A stretch of DNA of 64,000 bases. It comes from Panulirus ornatus (lineage: Eukaryota > Arthropoda > Malacostraca > Decapoda > Palinuridae). Of the stretch, positions 43,114 to 53,728 are shown piece after piece. The translations under genes and the position numbers were made by a program. Positions within the stretch are counted from its first letter, which is position 1. Each line of letters starts with the position of its first letter. The DNA lies in contig NC_092279.1 in the NCBI RefSeq assembly GCF_036320965.1, forward strand, positions 21,758,929 through 21,822,928. The letters are read 5' to 3'. Below the pieces are notes generated by a model that was not told the origin of the DNA, made no database searches, and was given only the letters and a program-made list of their open reading frames with translations.

Positions 43114-44309
43114 TTGAGGTTGCCTGTTAGCCTCTCTGGAGGTTAGGTTGCGCGGGGCTATCGGGCTCGATAACAGATTGTTAGAACGCGTCATTTCGCT
43201 TCAGAAAATTATTAAGGCGGGGATGACAGCCCCTAGACCTCTACCCACAGTAACACACGGGAGGGAGATATATCCCGACATGGGGGAAAGACTGAATGAA
43301 AGGCTAGGCCCTTAACCTTACGTACAGAGACAGGCAGAGACTTTGCAGGGAACACAAGGGCCACCCGCGCCTATTGATCCTACTACATCCCCTCCTCCTC
43401 CCTGGCTAGTATGAGGAACGTCTAGGACGACCCCTGGTCTTCCCCAGACGCAAGAGACATACATGGCCAACCTTCGTCTGAGTGTACCAGACCTGCCGCC
43501 GCCGGGGGCTGCAAGTAATGCAATAATGATACAGCAACAAACAGCTTGATGGACCACTTTTTTTGTTTTTCTTTGTACCACAACTTGGTCACAGCCAGAG
43601 CTCTGGGGAAAGACATCCTCCACCACCAGCGTAAAGGTTTGTAGTTGATGGTATAACTTGACATCACTTCATGAGCGTACCTCAGACAGGAGGCATAGGG
43701 CGGTGCGCCCAGCTTTCCCCGCGTGGGCATACATTGCCGAGTGCGTGGTTCCCCCAACAAGGCCATTTACCGACGTCCCCACTTCACGTGACGAACCTCC
43801 GTGGCAGATAACCCAGGGAGTGTGTGAAGTGATGATCGCCACAGCCTTGAACGTAGAGAACTTACAAAGATCTAGGTTAATGATACGTAAATGGAGGCGG
43901 CGAAAGAATACTTAGCAAGTTAATGAACGTTGTTCGCTGTATGTTCTATATCATGACCGGTCGTGTTTTATTGAGGATTTCATTATGTTGAAAATAATGT
44001 TGGTATGTCAGGGGTTTGTGGGTTGATTGGTGTGGGTTAGTTGTTGGCCTGGGACACGAATGGCGACGCTGCCACTCTTATAACGTTCAGTATTGACCTC
44101 TGTGGTCAAAGGAGGGGTCAGGGATAGGAGGTCATAGGTCAGTGGTCATTTGTCGAGGGCTTGTGCCGCCCACGTTCTGATACTCCTACATAATCACATG
44201 ACTTTACCTCCACGTATTCCTTCCTCCCTGCCTGCCGGAGGGTGGGTGCGGAGGCTGGCGTGTGGGGGAGGCAATAAATGGGTCCGTCAGCCTAGCCGGC
44301 AGCCTCACC
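43114..44309. other. Unique spacer, no gene recognised
   Basis: Nothing recognised. GGTCATAGGTCAGTGGTCA words at 44130-44150 are short local repeats. Confidence 0.45.
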
Positions 44310-44311
44310 TC

Positions 44312-44650
44312 GACAGAGTGACACTTTCTCTTTTCTCTCTCAGGAAAGTGCCTTACTTTTAACCCCTTGAGCGCGACAGTACAACCCTTAATTAAGATAA
44401 CCTGGCCCTTTGTGCTGACCCTTGCAAAGTGACACTTTCTCTTTTCTCTCTCCGGAATGTGCCTTACTTTAACCCCTTGAGCGCGACAGTACAACCCTTA
44501 ATTAAGATAACATGGCCCTTTGTGCTGACGCTTGCAAAGTGACACTGTCTCTTTTTTCTCTCCGGAAAGTGCCTTACTTTTAACCCCTTGAGCGCGACAG
44601 TACAACCCTTAATTAAGACAACCTGGCCCTTTGTGCTGACCCTTGAATCG
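44312..44650 (+). repeat. ~111-bp tandem repeat, 3 units
   Basis: GTGACAC starts at 44318, 44429 and 44539. Each unit contains TTTCTCTTTTCTCTCTC, AAAGTGCCTTACTTT, CCTTGAGCGCGACAGTACAA, CCCTTAATTAAGA and CCTGGCCCTTTGTGCTGACC. The middle piece is a variant of the GCACGACGGTACGACCCTT motif seen at 20.5, 36.3 and 15.9 kb. TTAATTAA is palindromic. Confidence 0.92.
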
Positions 44651-45655
44651 TCATACCCCTTGCGGGAGATAATAGACTGACTACTGATTGACTGCTGCAA
44701 AAAGGGTTGATGTCTGAGGAAAGACGACCTGTGGCATGGACGTGATTGGTCCCGTCGGAGGGCGTTTGTAGATAACCAAATCTGAGTGAGAGGACCAGCC
44801 AGGGTGTGCTGGAGTGGTCTGAACCTCTTGAGGATGAGTGAAGGAAGGACTGACCGAGAGGGTGCGTTGATCAGAGGTGGAGGGAGGGAGGGAAAAAGGA
44901 GCCGGGGGGAGAGCGGTAAGAAGGATGGAGTGAAGGAGGCTTTTGGGATATTGGGGGGGTTCTGAACATTTAGGAGGGTGAGAGGCGTGCACGGGATGGA
45001 ACGAATTGGGTCGATGTGGCTCTGGTTTTGATGTATGTAACTTCAAGGAATGGTATGTGTGCTAACGATGCCATTGTTCGTTAGGTCCTTACGCTACCGC
45101 GCTCAGTCGAGAAAAGCGTCTAGCTGCACACACACACACACAAAAAAAAAGGGAATTGATATTGTACGACACAGTTTTCAAACTTAAAAGGTATTTCTGG
45201 CGAGAGAGAGAAAAAGATATTACACCAGGAGTCGATATATCGTTTAACAAAGGCGGCGGAAACATTTCCCTTCATGGAAACTTAGAGTCGCAGTGTTATT
45301 TTCCCGGCGAAGTTCCCTGGCCGTCGGGTTTCTGGAAGTCTTTGCCTCCAGAAAAATGCGAATGGTGATTTTCTTCCTTTTTACACCTCGCCTTATTATA
45401 CGACGGACGGGGAGATTGTGGCAGATGGGGGGGTGGGGGTGGATCGCTCACTGAAAACGAACATGTTGGTGCTGACGCTTAACAACTTCGACCAGGATGG
45501 TGTGGTGTACTTAGGATGAATATGAAGAAAACAAAAATGATCATGGTAAGAGGAGGTTATGGACGGTATGTGTGTCTCTCTATCTAATGTTGTCGCATAC
45601 CCGAGTACTACCACGACGGTGTGTGTGGGGCGGTCTTCGCGAGATGTTTTGTGTG
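44651..45655. other. Unique spacer, no gene recognised
   Basis: A CACACACACACAAAAAAAAA run lies at 45126-45149. Short open frames show no family. Confidence 0.45.

Positions 45656-45719
<64 letters not shown>
45656..45719 (+). repeat. (GA)n microsatellite
   Basis: About 31 GA dinucleotides. Confidence 0.97.
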
Positions 45720-45721
<2 letters not shown>

Positions 45722-45831
45722 GTGGGGGTTGGAGGGGTGGCAGGCTGATGGCAGAGAGGTGAAAGTTTGGAAATGGATCTATTGTTACGTCAGAGATCAC
45801 CACCATTACGAGCAGACTTCCGCTCTGTTGT

Positions 45832-45833
<2 letters not shown>

Positions 45834-45891
<58 letters not shown>

Positions 45892-45904
45892 GGGGGGGGG
45901 GGGG
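45834..45904 (+). repeat. (GT)n microsatellite with G-run
   Basis: 28 GT dinucleotides end in T followed by about 13 G (45892-45904). Confidence 0.96.
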
Positions 45905-48600
45905 GATGGAGCCAGCAGAGCGCGGGCGGACAGTTGGGGAGGGGAGGGACCAGCCTCGCACAACATGGGTAGCTTAGATAACTCCTGGTGGTGGAGATAA
46001 GGGCGCGGGTGGGGTGGAGGAAGGGGCGGTGTTCCGTTTTGGGGGAGATGTGGGGCACTCGCCTCTTACGGTAGGAGGGGGAGGTATAGGGGAGGAGGAG
46101 GAGGAGGGGAAGAAGCCGTCAGGATGATCCATGGTGGCGTGTGTGTGTGTGTGTACCCCAAGCGGCGGCGGCGGCGACTGACGCATCACCTGCCAGCGCG
46201 TACATCAACAGACGCACGCATTGTGTGTTGCTTGGTGGTGGACTCCTGGCATGTGTTGCGGTGGTGGTGGTGGCCCGTTCATCGTTCACAGCTGCGTTGG
46301 GGCGAGGGGGAAGGCGTACCCTCTGTCATCGTCTCACAGTCCCAACTGTTGCGTCTGAGTCGAGTCTTCCCCGGCCATCCCACGCGGCATCTGTCTGCTG
46401 TCACCTGGTCTTGTTTCTTCTTCGTCGTCTGCTGCAAGTTCCCGTCCCGCCATCCCTTTGCCTGGGCGTCCTCACCCATTCCCTTTAGTTCCTGCAGCCG
46501 CGTCAGTCAGTGTCCTCGACCTCCTACTGTTGAAGTCCTCCTGCCTTAGTCTGCTCCTTCCTGGACCTCCCTCTCCTCGTTCCTCTCTCCTCAAACCTCT
46601 CCCCAAGTCCTCCTCTCCCAGTTCCTCCCAGTCCCTTGTACTCCCACGTGCAGCTTCCCAAGTACCTCGTGCCTTGTCTTTTTCCACCACTCTCCCTCAC
46701 TTCTTCCTGTTGTATTTTCTTGTGTTCGTGTGCCCAAGATGTGGCTGATCATTTTATCGCACGTGAATCCGAAACTGCGCATATTTTATCATATTAAATA
46801 TCATACTTGAATTTGATTGCTAATATTCAATTACCCTTGAACTTGTAATTAGCCATGTGTCATTGTATCCCCCCCTGCTGTATTGAGCATTCCATACAGG
46901 GTTACGCATTTCAGGTTTTACTGCCGTGTGAGATTGACATTCTTTCGCGGTGTTGCCGAGGGTTTTGTCATGCGTGAGTGGTCTGTATGAGGTGTGGGTC
47001 GCTCCCTGCCTCCTTGCCAGGAGGACCCTGCGTGCGTGACCAGGGGTATGGCATCATCTCATGCCTCGTCTCGTGTTCATCTTCACGGTTGTGGCGGCGT
47101 TAATCTCCCGCGGGCGTCAGGAGGGTGGAGAGGGTGTGTATGTAAATATGGTTTGGGAGGCGGTGATGGCTTGCTGCTGCTGCTCACACACTGCCCCAGA
47201 TGTGGCCTGCTGATACGAATCCTCTTCCTGTCTGAGCTGCTGTTAAACCGCTGGTCGGTGCTGCTGCCGCATCTGCTGTTGCATCTGTGCTTGGCCAATG
47301 AAGCTGCTTTAGTGCTTTAGTTTATGCTGCCGTAGTCTGTTGTTGCAGCTGCTGCTTGTGTTGCTTCAGACAGTCCCCTGGAGGGGCCCACACCGTGCAT
47401 CCCTGGGTGTGTGTGTGTGTGTGTGTGTCAGCTCGGTGGGTGGGTGGTTGGTATGCAGGAGAGGACTGTAACGAGGGACTCCATGCGGAGAACATATTGC
47501 TCCGGATGGGTCTAGGTCAAGGTGTTTATCCCGGGGCGAGGCAGTGCGGTAGGGAGGGTGTTTGGGTGTGAGGGTGAGGACTGGTCGTGGTATCCCCCGG
47601 ATGGTGGTGGTGGGGGAATAGGGAGGTGGGAGGAGAGGCTAGGTGGGTGCGGGGAGATTAGTGCGAGACCCTCAACAGCGTTGGCGTTACCCCGGGCTGA
47701 GGGGCTCGAGGGATGGAGCCACAGGTGTGGGAGCTCCTCCTACGATCCATCTACAGGCATACGGTTTTGTAAGTTTTTTTCCCCTAGTATGCTTGATCAG
47801 CCTCGTAGCACCTGGGATCTTGAGGAACATCTGTTGAAGGAGGGAGCCCTGCCTCTCCTGGGAGAGGAGAGGGCAAGATCGCGCTGGCCTGTAGATCTAT
47901 GGTAGGGAAAAGATGTCGTCATGGGGGGGAAACTTGTGAACCTTTAGGGAAAGCCTTGTCATGTTACGTGACTCTTGGGGAAGATCAGGGGGTCACCGAG
48001 TGGCGTGGGTTCCTTTCCGGGATAGATTAGTTTGGTTTCTTCTATTATCACCAGCACACGTGCCCGTGGCGCGGCGGGCAGCACAGGCACGCACCACACT
48101 GAAGCTAGACAGCATCATACATATAAGGGTGAGGTACTGAGGTGGACTTGAGTTAGGGGGGGGGGGATGATGTAGAGGATGTGGTTAGTACCCATATATA
48201 TATATATGAAAACAGAGGAAAACGGATAAATTCACACTGCAGCAGACCGATGAGACCTGATGAGGGTGTTTGTGAGTGTGGAAGAGAACAGAAACTCGTG
48301 TATTAGTGTGGTAGGAGTAGAGAGAGAGAGACATACACCGTTAGGCCTGTGTCGGTGGCGTGTTTCCAGGGCCCACAACTCGACCAGCTCCGTCTTGGGA
48401 GGTGAGGAAGAAGTTTCCGACAATTCACGTGTTCAAGGAATAACTGAGATGATGTATTCGCGAATAATTACTGTATTCCAAATGTTTGTTTCTCAGCTCC
48501 ACAAAGTCTTAAAAGTTCCCTGCACATGAAGGCTTGTTTATACGTGGTGTCTGTGTCAGGAATTCATTGTTGTGAGAGGCTTTTGTGGACGATGGAGTGA
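45905..48600. other. 2.7-kb spacer, no gene recognised
   Basis: Pyrimidine-rich DNA at 46500-46700 (CTCCTCC, CCCAAGTCC words) and CTGCTG-rich words at 47170-47360. GT runs lie at 46138-46153 and 47406-47428. ATATATATAT lies at 48194-48207. No exon, RNA gene or transposon is recognised. Confidence 0.5.
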
Positions 48601-48605
48601 ACGGG

Positions 48606-49042
48606 TCAGTAATGATTAACCTGACGCAGCGGGGGAGCACCGGACAGAGTGGGCCAGTACCTGACGGAGTGAGGCAGAACCTGACGGAGCGGGGCAGCAC
48701 CTGACGGAGTGGGCCAGTACCTGACGGAGTGAGGCAGCGCCTGACGGAGCGGGGCAGCACCTGACGGAGTGAGTCAGCATATGACGGAGTTGGGCAGCAC
48801 CCGACGGAGTAAGGCAGCATATGACGGAGTGAGGCAGCACCTGACGGAGTGGGGCAGCACCTGAGGGAGTGAGTCAGTATATGACGGAGTGAGGCAGCAC
48901 CTGACGGAGTGGGACAGCACCTGACGGAGTGAGGCAGTATATGACGGAGAGGGGCAGCACCTGACGGAGTTTGTCAGCACCTGACGGAGTGGGGCAGCAC
49001 TTATCTTAGTGGGGCAGCACCTGACGGAGTGGTGCAGCGGGA
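48606..49042 (+). repeat. 20-bp minisatellite, ~22 units
   Basis: CTGACGGAGTGAGGCAGCAC repeats at exactly 20 bp. Variants are TATGACGG, GGGGCAGCAC, GGGCCAGTAC and GAGTCAGCA. Confidence 0.95.
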
Positions 49043-49189
49043 GTATGTGAGGGTAACGTGTTGTGTAGGTGTTGACATACCATCTGAGTGAAGGGAAACA
49101 GACAGTTCAGCGGTGGTGAACCAAATCGTCGCCAGCTGCCGACCTGCATCCTGGAAATTCCTGTAATTTACCCATGGATTGTGAACACG

Positions 49190-49243
<54 letters not shown>
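49190..49243 (+). repeat. (CA)n microsatellite
   Basis: About 26 CA dinucleotides after CACGCACG. Confidence 0.96.
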
Positions 49244-49247
<4 letters not shown>

Positions 49248-49546
49248 CGAAGAGCCATTGTGATAAATGAGGACAATTATTTTCAGATTTACGCTTTGTT
49301 ATGTTGGTATTATTTGTGTGCGCGCGAGGTATATAGAAATCCCGTAATTGGAGAGTAATTTACCGTAACAACCCTTGGCATTTCACCACCCGCTCCTTGC
49401 TTTCTTTTCCAAATGTCTTTAAGGATGTGTTCAGTGAGCGTGACTCGCCCTGTAATACTGGAGATGGTAGGCAGAGGCGGTAGGCTTAGAAAGACGCGAT
49501 CCTCTGTTGTACACTTGAAGAGTGGCGGAGAAGGGGATGGGGGGAC

Positions 49547-49549
<3 letters not shown>
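49244..49549. other. Unique spacer
   Basis: Nothing recognised. Confidence 0.4.

Positions 49550-49621
<72 letters not shown>
49550..49621 (+). repeat. (CT)n microsatellite
   Basis: About 35 CT dinucleotides. Confidence 0.97.
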
Positions 49622-49624
<3 letters not shown>

Positions 49625-49829
49625 CTTCAGTATGTGGTTCTGTGTCCCTTCCTCCCTCCCTCCCCCGGCGTCAAGGGACGGTTCTAAGGGAGGTATTGTT
49701 TTCATTGTCTAGGACGAATAGGCCTTACACGTATTAAAGTGTTATTACTCAAAGGTTACTCAGATATCGTCCGTAGCTAGAACGCAGCATAAGCAGAGAG
49801 TTGTAGCTGGCCAGCGGTGATGCACTTGT

Positions 49830-50180
49830 TCCATCATAAGGCCCAAGGTTCCATCATAAGGCCAGGGTTCCATCATAAGGCCCAAGGTTCCATCATAAGG
49901 CCAGGGTTTCATCATAAGGCCAGGGTTTCATCATAAGGCCAGGGTTCCAACATAAGGCCAGGGCTTCCATCATAAGGCCAGGGTTCCATCATAAGGCCAG
50001 GGTTCCATCATAAGGCCAGGGTTCCATCATAAGGCCAGGGTTCCATTATAAGGCCAGGGTTCCATCATAAGGCCAGGGTTCCATCATAAGGCCAGGGTTC
50101 CATCATAAGGCCAGAGTTCCATCATAAGGCCAGGGTTCCATCATAAGGCCAGGGTTCCATCATAAGGCCAGGGTTCCATC
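49830..50180 (+). repeat. 19-bp minisatellite, ~18 units
   Basis: CCATCATAAGGCCAGGGTT repeats at 19 bp. The first units carry CCCAAGGTT instead of CAGGGTT. Single-base variants (CAACATAAGG, CATTATAAGG) mark individual units. Confidence 0.96.
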
Positions 50181-50340
50181 AGGTGTTCCGGTTATTTAGT
50201 GGTCCTCCCTCCTGGCGTGTTTATTCAGCCTCAGATAATCATTTTCGTTGTTTCCTTAGATTGTCTCACAGATGCTCGTGTTCCCTACGCCAAGTGGTGT
50301 GTCTGCTTTCATGAAGTCACGTGTTTGTTTGTGGTGTTCT

Positions 50341-50349
<9 letters not shown>

Positions 50350-50387
<38 letters not shown>
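50350..50387 (+). repeat. (CG)n(CA)n microsatellite
   Basis: GCGCGCGCG leads into about 18 CA units, a small version of the 40266-40330 compound but with the order reversed. Confidence 0.93.
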
Positions 50388-50389
<2 letters not shown>

Positions 50390-50639
50390 ATGGTCTACAG
50401 ACTGCAAACGGGGTATAAGTAATGCTGGTTTCTCCTCTCTCTGCATCCATTTCGCCCTCCTCCCCAGCCCCATTCCTTTCCCATATCCTAGCGTACGACA
50501 GTTTCGGGTGGGTAATGGCAGCGGGCGCAGCGCGATGCGGGGTTTCGGGAGAGATGTGGGAACCCTGACTGATCATGTGACCACCAGTCATCGGGTTGAA
50601 GTTGAGAGTTCCCGTAAACAAGACATTTTTTTCTTCTCT

Positions 50640-50935
50640 CGAAAACAAACCAATAAAAGACATCTTTCTTCAGGTAGGCCAGATAAAGCACTCTGCCGCA
50701 GTCTATGTGATATATGTAACAAAAGTTTATGTAACGAACCAGTTTTTTTGTAACAATGATTTAGTGAATATCAGGCCACTTGGGGGTCTGAACAAAGAAC
50801 CCTTTGTGGCCTCTGTAATCCGTTTTTTTTTTTTTTTTTTTTCTTTTTTGGCACTACCGCCCACAGGATGAACACCGGGGGGTGCACTGTGTACACTGGG
50901 CGGTGCTTACCGGCACAGATCAAATTAGTCCCGTC
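50640..50935 (+). mobile_element. Retrotransposon 3' tail, copy 3
   Basis: ATATGTAACAAAAGTTTATG, AATATCAGGCCACTTGGGGG, GAACAAAGAACCCTTTGTGG, CCTCTGTAATCCG, ACTACCGCCCACAGGATGAA and ACCGGCACAGATCAAA follow the same order as copies 1 and 2. A run of about 20 T, interrupted once, has expanded at 50823-50848 where copy 1 has a short T run. No coding part is present. Confidence 0.75.
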
Positions 50936-51021
50936 GTATTGTTCGTTTGGTGTGTGTTCTGTATACGGCGGTACGTACGTGGGTGGGTGGCTGTCTGCCT
51001 GCCTGCCTGCATGCCATACCG

Positions 51022-51022
<1 letters not shown>

Positions 51023-51088
<66 letters not shown>
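51023..51088 (+). repeat. (CA)n microsatellite
   Basis: About 33 CA dinucleotides. GCCTGCCTGCCTGC precedes it. Confidence 0.97.
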
Positions 51089-51089
<1 letters not shown>

Positions 51090-51844
51090 GGCCCACCTCC
51101 TCCTCCCCCTGACTCGGTGGCCGGACTTTGGATCTGCGTCGTAGAATTACTGGGGGGGGCTGCTTGGGAGGGGGGCTTCCTTCATCAAGCCCCCCCCCTT
51201 TTTTTTTTTTAAGTGGGTGGTGGTGAGGGGTGGTGCCGGCCGGGTGACACGTCACATGAACACATTAGGCAATGGACTACAATGACAGAGAGTTTATTGG
51301 TGACGGACATTTCCTGGAGCGTCACGAGACGAGTCGCCCCCCTTCCCGGCAGACCTGCATGACCGACCTACACGCGCACACTGACGGACGCCCGTGGGGT
51401 GCGCGGGGGGAGGATGTCACAGGATGACCCTTGGGCCTCGAGGTGACGATGGGGAAGATTTTGCTCCTTCGTATTCGCGAGATGTAGTGTGGTGAGTTGG
51501 ATGGCAGGCACGCGGTAAGGGGATGGGGGCGACGATTTCGCTGGCTCTGTCTTTTTGTCTGGCTGTGTGGTGGTGCTTTGGAGGGTTCGAGGTTCCAGGG
51601 TTCGAGGTCGTGTGGTGGAGCGTGCTGGTCCCAGGTCGCTGGAGGCGGTGCAGTTGTCGACCTTCGGTAACTGCGTAGCGAGTCCCTCTACCCCAGCAGC
51701 GTGCAGGAGACCGCGCCCGCCGCCCACTGCTTCCTACTGCAGGAGTGGGACGATCAGGTGGCGGCGCCTCCGGCCACAGATGGAACCTCGGTGTCACGGC
51801 CAAGTGCTGCCTACCACCGCCGTTGATATCACCACCACCGCAGT
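51089..51844. other. Unique spacer, no gene recognised
   Basis: C-run plus T-run at 51190-51210. GGTTCGAGGTTCCAGGGTTCG at 51583-51606 is a local duplication. Confidence 0.45.
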
Positions 51845-51867
51845 TGAGTCATGATCCTCACCATCGC

Positions 51868-52012
51868 CATCCCCGTCCAGTGCCAGTCCTGTCCCACCGT
51901 CCCCGTCCAGCGCCAGTCCTGTCCCACCGTCCCCGTCTAGTGCCAGTCCTGTCCCACCGTCCCCGTCTAGTGCCAGTCCTGCCCTGCCGTCCCCGTAGAG
52001 TACCAACCCTCC
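51868..52012 (+). repeat. 30-bp minisatellite, ~5 units
   Basis: CCCCGTCCAGCGCCAGTCCT plus GTCCCACCGT recurs at 30 bp, with CAG/TAG variation. Confidence 0.9.
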
Positions 52013-52182
52013 CTGAACCCTCCTCCATCCAATACAGTGCCAGTGACCCCGTCTAGAAGGCAGGGGGAGGTGGGGAGTAGTTGGGTGTCGGGTGAGTCGT
52101 CTAGCTCCCCCTCCCTCCTCCTCCTCCGCTCCACCTCCCACACCTGTGACCTTGTCTGGCTGCTGCTGCTGCCGCTAATACC

Positions 52183-52183
<1 letters not shown>

Positions 52184-52224
<41 letters not shown>
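52184..52224 (+). repeat. (GT)n microsatellite
   Basis: 20 GT dinucleotides. Confidence 0.96.
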
Positions 52225-52226
<2 letters not shown>

Positions 52227-53221
52227 GTCGACCACTCCCTGCCCCGGAGATGGCTGGTCTGCCCCACCCACCCCCCTCCCCAGATATAGTGGGAGTGACG
52301 GAGGAGGGAGGAGGTGTGTTTATGGTGATGTTGTGACCTTGAGTATCGGCCCCATACCTCGCCAGCCAAGCCGCCCCTCAAGGTGAAGTCCTCACGCGCT
52401 CCTCGTCAACGCCAGCGGCCCAGATGAGAGTGTGACACCCCGTGTCTTCTAATACTGGCTTTTGCTGTGGTGCTGCGCTGCGTGTCATGAACGCTGTGCG
52501 GGGTCTGTGGGGTCGAGGGTCTAACTGTGGTCGTAGTGTTTGTTGGTGGACTGCGGGATTAAGTTAGGAGGCCCGAAGTTTATGGGCTATGTTTTTGGAC
52601 TTCCCATTTTGGGATATATGTGTTTATATGTACCAAGGATTCTCGGGGAGGAAAGTGAAAAAGAAAAAGTTAAGATTTTTGAATCATTCAGAACTGAAGA
52701 ATGTGTAAGACCTAGCCTACATCTAGAGACCAGGGCCGTTCAAGAGACGAGGGTCTTCGTCAATCTCTGAGAACAACGTTGCCATTATATACAGGACGGA
52801 CCCCTTGCATACTGGTCATGGGTATCCACCGTGACGATGGCCATATAGGAATTGTAACAAGCTTGATCGCCTGTTGAATTTAGGTCAATTGTATTTCAGC
52901 TGAATTCTTATTTACAAGATCTATTTTGCGTAATCATTTTGTGTCGCACTTCAGACAGACTCAAAATTGAACCGTTGTAGATTTGTCCCACATAATGTCC
53001 CGTTCTGGTGGCCATCATTGAATTGTTACATAATCAAGTGGAGTATTAATTCACTTTACAGTCCTTTATTGTCATGCATCAATGGAACGTCTGCATGGTT
53101 TGATATTCATCACTTCGGTGACAGAATTGCAATGGCTTTTTATGTGCAGAACGGGGGCATTCGTACGGTAAAATCGCTTGAGTAGATGTTCAGTTACCCC
53201 TCTCATTTTATATTAAGATAA
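52225..53221. other. Unique spacer, AT-rich on right; no gene recognised
   Basis: Two modest + frames exist (52540-52770 and 52967-53185) without recognisable domains. 52780-53220 is free of simple repeats. Confidence 0.45.
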
Positions 53222-53253
53222 ATGCAAATGATGATAATAATAAAGATAATGAC

Positions 53254-53296
<43 letters not shown>

Positions 53297-53377
53297 GTAA
53301 TGATAATAATGATAATAATAATAATGATAATAATAATGATAATGATAATAATGATAATAATAATAATAATAATAATG

Positions 53378-53438
<61 letters not shown>

Positions 53439-53590
53439 TAATCATAAGAAGAAGAAGAATAGTAGTAGTAGTAGTAATAGTAGTAGTAGTAGTAGTAATG
53501 ATAGTGGTAGTAATAACATTTATGTTAGGAATGATGGTAATAGTAATAGTAGTAATGATAATAATGATAATGATAATAGTTCAGGGTTGT
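53222..53590 (+). repeat. Triplet array (AAT/GAT/AGT)n
   Basis: About 120 triplets, mostly AAT with interspersed GAT up to 53440. AGAAGAAGA follows, then AGT-rich triplets to 53500, then mixed. The register is kept throughout, so poly-Ile/Met frames appear on both strands. These are not genes. Confidence 0.95.
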
Positions 53591-53728
53591 GGATATTATT
53601 TAGTTGGAGACTGATAGACTCTGGCTTTTGACCTCATCTGTGGGGGACAAGCTGGTCGTCCGGCCCAAGATAACTTAAACTGTCTTGTTCACAGGTGAGC
53701 CAGTGGTGCTGTCCAGCTGGTTATTGGC

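Noticed and set aside
45150..45370. 70-codon + frame with KRYFWREREKD
   Set aside because: No family recognised, and one of many chance frames of this size.
52540..53185. Two + frames of 76 and 72 codons
   Set aside because: No recognisable domain, no repeat or splice support; length is expected by chance.
53203..53614. Poly-isoleucine/methionine frames on both strands
   Set aside because: Produced by in-register AAT/GAT triplets.
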